Both the position numbers and the translations under genes were made by a program. A stretch of 5,089 bases of DNA from Kiloniellales bacterium (GTDB lineage Bacteria; Pseudomonadota; Alphaproteobacteria; Kiloniellales; JAKSBE01), in contig JASJAL010000281.1 in assembly GCA_030067055.1 (NCBI GenBank), forward strand, positions 1 through 5,089, read 5' to 3'. Under the pieces are notes generated by a model, which searched no databases, was not told the origin of the DNA, and worked only from the letters and a program-made list of their open reading frames with translations. Positions 1 through 5,089 of the stretch are shown here, piece by piece; position 1 is the first letter of the stretch, and each line of letters starts with the position of its first letter.

Positions 1-2599
1 GGGTGACCTGGTGCAGCAGGCCCGGCCGGTCGCGGCCGTTGACCTCGATCACCGTGTAGCGGCGGCTCGCCTTGTTGTCGATCAGGACCCGCGGCTGGAC
101 CTTGAAGACCCGCAGGCGGCTGGGGATGGCCGAGCGCTTGGCGGCCAGCTCCTGGGTCACCTTGAGCCGGCCGTCGAGCGCCTTCTCGATCGCCGAGGCC
201 AGGCGAGCGAGTTGGTCCGAGCGGTCGAAGGGGCCGCCCTGGGTGGAGCGGATCCAGAAGGTGTCGAGCGCCTTGCCGTTGGACAGGGTAAAGATGCGTG
301 CGGCGTCGATGCTGGCCCCGGCCACCGCCATGGCGCCGGCGATGCGGCTGAACAGCCCGGGGTGGTCGGCGGTGTAGATCGTGACCTCGGTGACCTCGCG
401 GTAGCGGTCGACCCGCCAGTCGACGCTCAGGGGCCGCCTCTCTGCCTCGGCGCTGCGGACCAGGCGGGCGTGCCGGGCATGGGTCTCGGTGTCGCAGGAC
501 AGCCAGTAGGGCGCGTAGCCGCGCCGCAGGTGTGCCGTGACGTCCTTCTTCGGCCAATCCGGCAAGGCGGCCACCAAGGCCTGCTTCGCGGCATCGATCC
601 GAGCCTTGCGCCCGGCCCCGGTGACGCCGCCGGTCAGCAGCTCCTCCGTGCGCCAGTAGAGGTCGCGCAACAGCGCCGCCTTCCAGGCGTTCCAGGTGCC
701 CGGACCGACCGCGCGGATGTCGGCCACGGTCAGCACCAGCAGCAGGCGCAGCCGCTCGACCGACTGGACCAGCTGCGCGAAGTCCTCGATGGTCTTGGGG
801 TCGTCGAGGTCGCGCTTGAAGGCGACGTTGCTCATCGAGAGATGATAGCGGACCAGCCAGGCGACGGTCTCGGTCTCCTCCTCGCTGAGGCCCAGGCGTG
901 GGCAGAGCGTCTCTGCGACCTTGGCGCCGAGCACGGAATGATCGCCGTCCCGGCCCTTGGCGATGTCGTGCAGCAGCACCGCGACGTAGAGGGCGCGGCG
1001 CGACAGTGCCTTGTGCACCACCTCGCTGGCGATCGGCGCCTCCTGCTTCAGGCGGCCGTTCTCGATGGCGTGCAGGATGCCGATCGCCATGATGGTGTGC
1101 TCGTCCACCGTGAAGTGGTGGTACATGTTGTACTGCATCTGCGCCACGACCCGGCCGAAGTCGGGCACGAAGCGGCCGAAGACGCCGGCCTCGTTGAGCC
1201 GCCGCAGGGCGGTCTCGGGGTCCTTCTCCGAGGTCAGCATTTGCAGGAAGGTCCGGTTCGCCTGCGGGTCGTCGCGCAGCGCGCGGTCGATCAGCTTGAG
1301 GTTCTGGGTCACCCAGCGCAACGCCTTGGGATGAACGTCCAGGTCGTGGGCCTGGGCGACCTGGAACAGCCGCAGCAGCTTGATCGGCTCGGCCTTTAGA
1401 TCCTCGGGGCCCCTCACCGTGATGCGGTCGCCTTCGACCGGGAAGCCGCCGACCCGCCGGCGCCGGCCGAGCAGGCGCTGGCCCTTGATCCGGAAGCGGG
1501 CGCCGCGGCCGTGCTCCATTTCGAGCGCGGCACAGAAGATCCGGGTCAGCGAGCCGACGTCCTTGGCGACCAGGAAGTAGCGCTTCATGAAGCGCTCGAC
1601 GTCGCTGAGCCCGGCGTGATCGCTGAATCCCATCAGGGGCGCAATGGCCTTCTGCAGGTCGAAGGTCAGGCGCTCTTCGGCTCGGCCGGCCAGGTAGTGC
1701 AGGTGGCAGCGCAGGGTCCAAAGGAAGTTCTGCGCTTTGATGAAGCGCTGCGCCTCGGCGCGGGTGAAGAAACCGCGCTCGACCAGGCGCCCGATGCCGT
1801 CGACGTGGTAGAGGTTCTTGGCAATCCAGAACAGCGTGTGCAGGTCGCGCAGGCCACCCTTGCCCTCCTTGATGTTGGGCTCCAAGGCATAGCGCGAGCC
1901 GCCCAGGCGCTTGTGCCGGGCATCGCGCTCGGCCAGCTTGGATTCGATGAATCGGACCGGCGCGCGGCCCTCGACCTCGCGGCGGTAGCGCTGGCGCAGC
2001 TCCTCGTACAGCCCCTGTTCGCCCCATAGCCAGCGGGCCTCCAGCAGGCTGGTACGGATCACCATGTCGGACTTGGCGAGGCGAATGCACTCGTCCACCG
2101 AGCGCACCGCCTGGCCGACCTTGAGCCCCAGGTCCCAGAGGAAGTACAGGAGCTCCTCGACCACCTGCTCGCTGCGCGGGGTCATCTTGTACGGCAGCAG
2201 GAACAGGAGGTCGATGTCCGAATGGGGCGCCAGCTCGCCGCGCCCGTAGCCGCCCAGGGCGACAAGGGCCAGACGTTCGCCCGCGGAGGGATTGGCCAGC
2301 GGATAGACCTTCTCGGTGACGTAGTCGTAGAGCACCCGGATTAGCTGGTCGGCAAGATAGCAGTTGGCCTTCACGGTCGCGCTGCCGCCGACGCCGGATT
2401 CGAAGCGCCGCCGCACTTCGGCGCGGCCGTCGTCGAGGGCGGCCTTGGCCGCAGCCAGCACCTGCGAGCGCTTGTCGCCCCCGGTAAGGTCAGCGCCGTA
2501 TATCGCCTCCAACCGCGCCACTAGCGCGCGGCGATCGATGATCGCACGCGGCTTTTCGACGCTGCCGTCGATCGACTGTTCGAGCAGACCCGAATCCAT
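1..2599 (-). CDS. glnD: Bifunctional [protein-PII] uridylyltransferase / uridylyl-removing enzyme GlnD, 3' end cut by window edge
   Basis: GlnD uridylylates PII signalling proteins (GlnB/GlnK) when glutamine is low and removes UMP when it is high, setting cytoplasmic nitrogen control. About 866 residues are visible; the frame stays open to the left edge, so the end of the last domain is missing (family usually about 890-960 residues). The nucleotidyltransferase motif GGYGRGEL is at residues 116-123, followed by SDID at 127-130; D128 and D130 match the metal-binding aspartates of E. coli GlnD (D105, D107). The GlnD hallmark EGKGGLRD is at 245-252. The HD hydrolase domain shows VDEH ending at H501 and the HD pair H544-D545. 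ACT domain 1 (glutamine sensing) has DHPGLF from 745; ACT domain 2 starts near 848 with DRPGLL from 857. All key residues seen are intact. The ATG at 2597-2599 is chosen because the GlnD N-terminus begins there and no in-frame start was found just upstream; its ribosome site is weak. Confidence 0.97.
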   Translation of the reverse strand, partial: MDSGLLEQSIDGSVEKPRAIIDRRALVARLEAIYGADLTGGDKRSQVLAAAKAALDDGRAEVRRRFESGVGGSATVKANCYLADQLIRVLYDYVTEKVYPLANPSAGERLALVALGGYGRGELAPHSDIDLLFLLPYKMTPRSEQVVEELLYFLWDLGLKVGQAVRSVDECIRLAKSDMVIRTSLLEARWLWGEQGLYEELRQRYRREVEGRAPVRFIESKLAERDARHKRLGGSRYALEPNIKEGKGGLRDLHTLFWIAKNLYHVDGIGRLVERGFFTRAEAQRFIKAQNFLWTLRCHLHYLAGRAEERLTFDLQKAIAPLMGFSDHAGLSDVERFMKRYFLVAKDVGSLTRIFCAALEMEHGRGARFRIKGQRLLGRRRRVGGFPVEGDRITVRGPEDLKAEPIKLLRLFQVAQAHDLDVHPKALRWVTQNLKLIDRALRDDPQANRTFLQMLTSEKDPETALRRLNEAGVFGRFVPDFGRVVAQMQYNMYHHFTVDEHTIMAIGILHAIENGRLKQEAPIASEVVHKALSRRALYVAVLLHDIAKGRDGDHSVLGAKVAETLCPRLGLSEEETETVAWLVRYHLSMSNVAFKRDLDDPKTIEDFAQLVQSVERLRLLLVLTVADIRAVGPGTWNAWKAALLRDLYWRTEELLTGGVTGAGRKARIDAAKQALVAALPDWPKKDVTAHLRRGYAPYWLSCDTETHARHARLVRSAEAERRPLSVDWRVDRYREVTEVTIYTADHPGLFSRIAGAMAVAGASIDAARIFTLSNGKALDTFWIRSTQGGPFDRSDQLARLASAIEKALDGRLKVTQELAAKRSAIPSRLRVFKVQPRVLIDNKASRRYTVIEVNGRDRPGLLHQVT

Positions 2600-2613
2600 A
2601 ACGCTTATTTGAT

Positions 2614-2617
2614 CTCC
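2614..2617 (-). promoter_or_regulatory. Weak candidate ribosome binding site of glnD
   Basis: The minus strand reads GGAG here, with a 14-base spacer to the glnD ATG. That spacing is longer than the usual 5-10 bases, so initiation may be weak or may use another signal. No better purine-rich stretch lies nearer the start. Confidence 0.35.
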
Positions 2618-2660
2618 AGCGCCCTTGGGGCAAGGGGTCGCCTGGCAGTATGTCACGAAT

Positions 2661-2688
2661 GGCCGGCCTCGTCCCCCCGGCGCCGGCC
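2661..2688. repeat. GC-rich inverted repeat (possible hairpin) in the glnD / lipoprotein divergent region
   Basis: The arms GGCCGGC (2661-2667) and GCCGGCC (2682-2688) are perfect 7-base inverted repeats with a 14-base loop. On the minus strand the structure would lie about 60-90 bases upstream of the glnD start, so it could form in a glnD leader if transcription begins further upstream. No T-run follows on either strand, so it does not look like an intrinsic terminator. In such GC-rich DNA a 7-base all-G/C stem can arise by chance. Confidence 0.4.
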
Positions 2689-2753
2689 GGACACGGCTCA
2701 CTCGCAGCCGGGCGCCCCAATGCCACTTATTTGTTCCTTCTAACCGCACATCC

Positions 2754-2809
2754 GAGACGTCACTGTGAGCGCGCAAACGGGATTTGTTGCCCTTTCCGGC
2801 CGACGTCTC
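2754..2809. repeat. Inverted repeat GAGACGTC / GACGTCTC upstream of the first lipoprotein gene
   Basis: GAGACGTC (2754-2761) and GACGTCTC (2802-2809) are perfect 8-base inverted repeats separated by 40 bases. Each contains the palindrome GACGTC, and the two palindromes are 46 bases apart start to start. The right arm ends 44 bases before the ATG of the first lipoprotein gene. The arrangement could be a pair of operator sites or a long-looped hairpin. No known regulator is recognised from the sequence, so the role is inference only. Confidence 0.4.
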
Positions 2810-2836
2810 ATGCCGGACTTGTAAGCGGCGGGCATA

Positions 2837-2843
2837 AAGGAGG
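2837..2843 (+). promoter_or_regulatory. Strong Shine-Dalgarno site of the first lipoprotein gene
   Basis: AAGGAGG lies 10 bases before the ATG at 2854. It decides the start: the reading frame stays open upstream to an ATG at 2650, but only the 2854 start has this site and places a signal peptide at the N-terminus. Confidence 0.85.
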
Positions 2844-2853
2844 ATCTGAGCGC

Positions 2854-3408
2854 ATGGCGTTCTGCAGCCTTCGCTGCCTCGTGGTTATCGCCGCCCTGCT
2901 CGGGGCTACGGCCTGCGGGTCGAGCCGGAAGCCCCCGCCGCCGCCGACCATGGTCCTGGCGGGCCTGGTCGGCGAGCCTCCGTCCGCAGTTGAGGTTGAG
3001 GTCGAGAACCTGCCGCCCACGCAGCGGATCGAACGGGTCTTCATGGTCGATCGCAGCGGTGGCGAAGTCGAGGCCACGGACTTCGATCTCAGCGCCTCGG
3101 AGAGCAGCCGCCGACCGGGCGTCCTACCGCAGGTCAGCGTCGGGATCGGCAGTAGTGTCCGATCATCGGTCGGCATCGGTGTGCCGTTGGGAGGCGGCGA
3201 GGAACCCGAAGCGCGGCGCAGCGTCAGTACGCAGATTCCCCTGCCGGATCCGGAGGCCTACCTCGCCGCCCCGGAAGCCTGGACCGTTGTGATCAAGAGC
3301 CGAGACCGCCGCGGCTTGCCGGTGACCTATCGGGTGCCGGCCCCTCGGCGCCCGGGGACCACGTACGAAACCCCGGCCACCCGGGCAAGCCAGACACCTA
3401 AGCCCTGA
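2854..3408 (+). CDS. Putative lipoprotein of unrecognised family, paralogue 1 (184 aa)
   Basis: I do not recognise the family and assign no function. The N-terminus looks like a lipoprotein signal peptide: a short start with R7, a hydrophobic stretch (about residues 9-19), then ATAC with the candidate lipidated Cys at 21. Gly at +2 would favour outer-membrane sorting under the E. coli rule. A Lys/Pro-rich linker with five prolines (27-31) follows. The mature part has a first block (32-69) containing LVGEPP, VENLPP and IERVF, a variable middle with SVGIG twice (95-99, 105-109), and a final block (133-165) with AYL, AWTVV and YRVPAPR. The tail is Pro/Thr-rich and probably disordered. The alternating hydrophobic pattern suggests a small beta-rich periplasmic domain (inference). 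The next gene downstream on the same strand is a paralogue. The gene is divergent from glnD. The ATG is chosen from the ribosome site and the signal peptide. Confidence 0.85.
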   Translation: MAFCSLRCLVVIAALLGATACGSSRKPPPPPTMVLAGLVGEPPSAVEVEVENLPPTQRIERVFMVDRSGGEVEATDFDLSASESSRRPGVLPQVSVGIGSSVRSSVGIGVPLGGGEEPEARRSVSTQIPLPDPEAYLAAPEAWTVVIKSRDRRGLPVTYRVPAPRRPGTTYETPATRASQTPKP

Positions 3409-3456
3409 GGTCCTGAAGCGGGCAAAGCGCCAGCCTTGACACGGAATTCGGTCTCA

Positions 3457-3485
3457 TTGGCCGGGGCTCGATGTTCCTGTATCAT
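3457..3485 (+). promoter_or_regulatory. Candidate sigma70-type promoter for the second lipoprotein gene
   Basis: TTGGCC (3457-3462) and TATCAT (3480-3485) are separated by exactly 17 bases and resemble -35 and -10 elements. Transcription would start near 3492, giving a leader of about 90 bases before the GTG at 3580. The gap between the paired genes (171 bases) is long for one operon, which fits a separate promoter. The match is partial and the call is tentative. Confidence 0.35.
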
Positions 3486-3561
3486 AGCGTGTCGCAGCGA
3501 TCGCGTGATCCTGAGGACAAGCACCCGACCCCGCCGAACACGACCGGCGGACGAGTGGGCC

Positions 3562-3568
3562 AGGGGAG
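3562..3568 (+). promoter_or_regulatory. Ribosome binding site deciding the GTG start of the second lipoprotein gene
   Basis: AGGGGAG lies 11 bases before the GTG at 3580. It supports GTG as the start, since no in-frame ATG lies nearby and the signal peptide begins directly after it. Confidence 0.6.
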
Positions 3569-3579
3569 CTCTCTAAACA

Positions 3580-4119
3580 GTGCTGCGCAGCCTTTTGCGT
3601 CTCATCCTGATCGCCGCCTTGATCGCGCCGGGGGCCTGCGCGTCACAGCGGAAGTCCAAGCCGAACACGACGACGGTTCTGGCAAGTTTGGTCGGCGAGC
3701 CGCCGACCGCCGTCGAGGTCCAGGTCGAAAACTTACCGCCGAGCCAGCACATCGAGCGGGTCTTCCTGATCGACCGCCAGGGACACCGACTGGCGGCCAG
3801 CGAGGTCGAGTGGAACACCGAATCGAGCGCGCCCCAGCGCCCGGCCAAACTGCCGCTGACCTTCGGGGTCGGCTTCGCTTCTTCTCTCATCATCGGCCTG
3901 CCGCGCAACTCGCAACCGGCGGCGCCGGAGGCGCCGGGCAGCCTAACTGCGCATATTCCTCTGTTCGACGGGGAGGCCTATCTGGACGACCCGGCAGCCT
4001 GGACCGTGGTCGTCGAGGGCTGGAAACGCAACGGGGCGCCGCTGAGCTACCGGGTTCCCGCGCCCCGCCCGCCGAAGTCTCGACAGGACGCACCACCGCT
4101 GCCGGCGCGCAAACCCTGA
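3580..4119 (+). CDS. Putative exported protein / lipoprotein of unrecognised family, paralogue 2 (179 aa, GTG start)
   Basis: This is a paralogue of the gene just upstream; function unknown. The first block (31-68) is identical at 29 of 38 aligned residues, sharing LVGEPP, AVEV, VENLPP, IERVF and DR-x-G. The C-terminal block (131-163) is identical at 20 of 33, sharing EAYL, AWTVV and YRVPAPR. The middle (about 69-130) is clearly diverged: the doubled SVGIG of the first copy is replaced by FGVGFASSLIIGLP. The N-terminus has R3 and R7, a hydrophobic stretch (8-16) and Cys20 as candidate lipidated residue. However the sequence before it is APGAC, with Pro at -3, a poor lipobox, so cleavage by ordinary signal peptidase or retention as an N-terminal anchor are alternatives. 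The C-terminus is Pro-rich and ends in ARKP. The stop is 7 bases from the stop of the convergent AhpD-fold gene. Confidence 0.83.
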   Translation: MLRSLLRLILIAALIAPGACASQRKSKPNTTTVLASLVGEPPTAVEVQVENLPPSQHIERVFLIDRQGHRLAASEVEWNTESSAPQRPAKLPLTFGVGFASSLIIGLPRNSQPAAPEAPGSLTAHIPLFDGEAYLDDPAAWTVVVEGWKRNGAPLSYRVPAPRPPKSRQDAPPLPARKP

Positions 4120-4131
4120 CGCCGGCTCAGC
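4098..4131. terminator. Possible bidirectional stem-loop at the convergent gene ends
   Basis: GCCGGCG (4101-4107) and CGCCGGC (4120-4126) form a perfect 7-base stem around a 12-base loop. GCT (4098-4100) and AGC (4129-4131) can extend it past a 2-base bulge. The structure spans the end of the second lipoprotein gene and touches the last codons of the convergent gene, the place where a shared terminator is expected. No T-run follows on either strand, so intrinsic termination is uncertain. Confidence 0.4.
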
Positions 4132-4675
4132 CCTGAGGCAAGGCTTCGGCCATGGCGGCATAGCCGCCGGTCGAGAGCCGCTTTGCCGCGGCCTCGAAGT
4201 AGTCGGCATCGGCCTCGATGCCCAGGCCGTTCACCAGACGGTTCATCAGGTTGTAGAGGGCACAGATCGAAACCGCGTCGAAGAGCGCCTCCTCCGGCCA
4301 GCCAGCGGCAAGCACCGCCTCAGCGTCCGCCTCGGTCGCGCCGGCGGCGTCTTGGGTCAGCTTCTCGACGTAGATCAGCACGGGCCGCAACTCGGCGCTT
4401 TCCCGGGCCCCGGCTGGGTCGTCGAGCACCGCCGCGACCCGCGCCGGCGCCTCGCCCAGGGCCCGCGCCGTTGCCGCGTGCACGCCTTCGCAGTAGCCGC
4501 AAGAGTTGCGCCGCGACACCACCGCCGCGATCAGCTCCCGCTCGCCTTCGGTGAAGGGCGAGGGCCCGCGCATCAGCGCCTCGTGGTGGAGCAGCAAGGG
4601 CCGCGAGCTCGCCGGGAAGCGCTTGAAGACGTCGAGCAAGGTGGCGTTCTGGGGCAAGGAGGGCAAGTTGGGCAT
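4127..4675 (-). CDS. Carboxymuconolactone decarboxylase / AhpD-fold peroxidase-related protein (182 aa)
   Basis: This is an all-helical AhpD-like protein, probably a cytoplasmic thiol-dependent peroxidase or reductant; the real substrate is unknown. The active-site stretch NSCGYCEGVH places C59, C62 and H66 as CxxC-x3-H, with E47 twelve residues before the first Cys. This is the same spacing as E118, C130, C133 and H137 of Mycobacterium tuberculosis AhpD, so the redox site looks complete. The length and the N-terminal start fit the uncharacterised peroxidase-related subgroup rather than true gamma-carboxymuconolactone decarboxylase, and no pathway partner such as ahpC is in the window. No signal peptide is seen. 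The ATG at 4673-4675 is preceded by GAGGA with a 6-base spacer. The gene lies 28 bases downstream of mutS on the same strand and may be co-transcribed with it; a functional link is not implied. Confidence 0.9.
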   Translation of the reverse strand: MPNLPSLPQNATLLDVFKRFPASSRPLLLHHEALMRGPSPFTEGERELIAAVVSRRNSCGYCEGVHAATARALGEAPARVAAVLDDPAGARESAELRPVLIYVEKLTQDAAGATEADAEAVLAAGWPEEALFDAVSICALYNLMNRLVNGLGIEADADYFEAAAKRLSTGGYAAMAEALPQG

Positions 4676-4681
4676 GATCGG

Positions 4682-4686
4682 TCCTC
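4682..4686 (-). promoter_or_regulatory. Ribosome binding site of the AhpD-fold gene
   Basis: The minus strand reads GAGGA six bases before the ATG, inside the 28-base gap after the mutS stop. The gap leaves little room for a separate promoter, which favours read-through from mutS. Confidence 0.65.
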
Positions 4687-4703
4687 GGATGCGCGGCGAA
4701 GAG

Positions 4704-5089
4704 TCAGTCCCGCTGTATCGCCTTCAGCTCGTAAAGCAGCTCCAGGGCCTGGCGCGGGGTCAGTTCGTCGGGCCGGATTTCCGTGAGCCGGGCCTCGACC
4801 TCGGAAGCTACCGCGACCGTGGGCGCCGGTGCCGCGGCAGCGGCGGAGAATAAGGGCAGGTCATCCGCCAGTCGGGCCAGGCTGCCGGCCTGCTCGCCTT
4901 GCTCCAGTTGAGCCAGAACCTCCTCGGCGCGGGCCACGGCGGCGGCCGGTAGGCCGGCCAGCTTGGCGACGTGGATGCCGTAGGAGCGGTCGGCGGCACC
5001 GGCCGCGACCTCGTGCAGGAAGACCACCTCGCCCTGCCATTCCTTGACCCGCATGGCGTGGCAGGACAGCGCCGGCAGCTTCGAGGTCA
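4704..5089 (-). CDS. mutS: DNA mismatch repair protein MutS, C-terminal 127 residues (5' part beyond the right edge)
   Basis: MutS recognises mismatches and small loops as a dimeric clamp and, using its ABC-type ATPase, recruits MutL. Only the C-terminus is visible: the end of the ATPase domain ([20 protein letters not shown]), the conserved AKLAGLP segment of the dimer-forming helix-turn-helix region, then [11 protein letters not shown]. An Ala/Pro-rich linker follows, and the chain ends with [16 protein letters not shown], the usual C-terminal tetramerisation/clamp region helix. Before the linker is DLPLF (minus strand, 4862-4848), resembling a beta-clamp-binding motif (consensus QL[SD]LF). 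Walker motifs and the mismatch-binding Phe-x-Glu lie outside the window. The reading frame is intact with a TGA stop. The gene is followed after 28 bases by the AhpD-fold gene on the same strand. Confidence 0.96.
   Translation of the reverse strand, partial: TSKLPALSCHAMRVKEWQGEVVFLHEVAAGAADRSYGIHVAKLAGLPAAAVARAEEVLAQLEQGEQAGSLARLADDLPLFSAAAAAPAPTVAVASEVEARLTEIRPDELTPRQALELLYELKAIQRD

Noticed and set aside
11..1399. Long plus-strand open frame of 462 codons
   Set aside because: It lies antisense to glnD, whose minus-strand frame has clear HD and ACT motifs. Its translation is low-complexity (Gly, Ala, Leu, Val, Asp rich), as expected of a shadow frame in GC-rich DNA.
1511..2029. Plus-strand open frame of 172 codons
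   Set aside because: Antisense to the linker and nucleotidyltransferase region of glnD, including the EGKGGLRD hallmark; no recognisable domain of its own.
2600..2640. Possible glnD promoter TTGCCC-17-AAATAA on the minus strand
   Set aside because: The -10 match is poor and transcription would start almost at the ATG, leaving out any ribosome site.
2650..2853. Upstream extension of the first lipoprotein frame to an ATG at 2650
   Set aside because: It would bury the signal peptide internally and lacks a ribosome site, while AAGGAGG precedes the ATG at 2854.
3436..3441. Perfect TTGACA hexamer after the first lipoprotein gene
   Set aside because: No -10-like sequence occurs 16-18 bases downstream; the nearby TATCAT is 38 bases away, so it is not a usable pair.
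3471..4136. Plus-strand open frame of 221 codons overlapping the second paralogue
   Set aside because: Different frame from the gene whose protein matches its neighbour; the translation is Arg/Gly/Pro-rich with no domain.
4183..4554. Plus-strand open frame of 123 codons
   Set aside because: Antisense to the AhpD-fold gene with its intact CxxC-x3-H motif; Arg/Pro/Ala-rich shadow.

Overview
The window reads as chromosomal DNA from a GC-rich alphaproteobacterium. The basis is the GC-rich codon use, the alphaproteobacterial character of the GlnD and MutS sequences, and their proximity: mutS and glnD are near neighbours in many Alphaproteobacteria. A Rhodospirillales-like host is my best guess; the genus cannot be told from the sequence. 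No tRNA, rRNA, insertion sequence, CRISPR array or phage gene was seen.

Layout, left to right. Bases 1-2599 (minus strand) hold nearly all of glnD, the bifunctional PII uridylyltransferase/uridylyl-removing enzyme; its last part, the end of the second ACT domain, lies beyond the left edge. Bases 2600-2853 are a divergent intergenic region with two inverted repeats. Bases 2854-3408 and 3580-4119 (plus strand) are two tandem, clearly paralogous genes for small exported proteins, probably lipoproteins, of a family I do not recognise. A 171-base gap with a candidate promoter separates them. Bases 4127-4675 (minus strand) encode a carboxymuconolactone decarboxylase/AhpD-fold protein with an intact CxxC-x3-H site. 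Bases 4704-5089 (minus strand) are the C-terminal end of mutS, which runs off the right edge.

mutS and the AhpD-fold gene are co-directional, 28 bases apart, and may be co-transcribed. glnD points the same way but is separated from them by the oppositely oriented lipoprotein pair, which runs divergent from glnD and convergent with the AhpD-fold gene. The core genes cover nitrogen sensing and mismatch repair and are ordinary. The unusual content is the paralogous pair lying inverted inside a familiar core-gene neighbourhood, together with its flanking inverted repeats. Nothing in the window ties the pair functionally to nitrogen control or repair.
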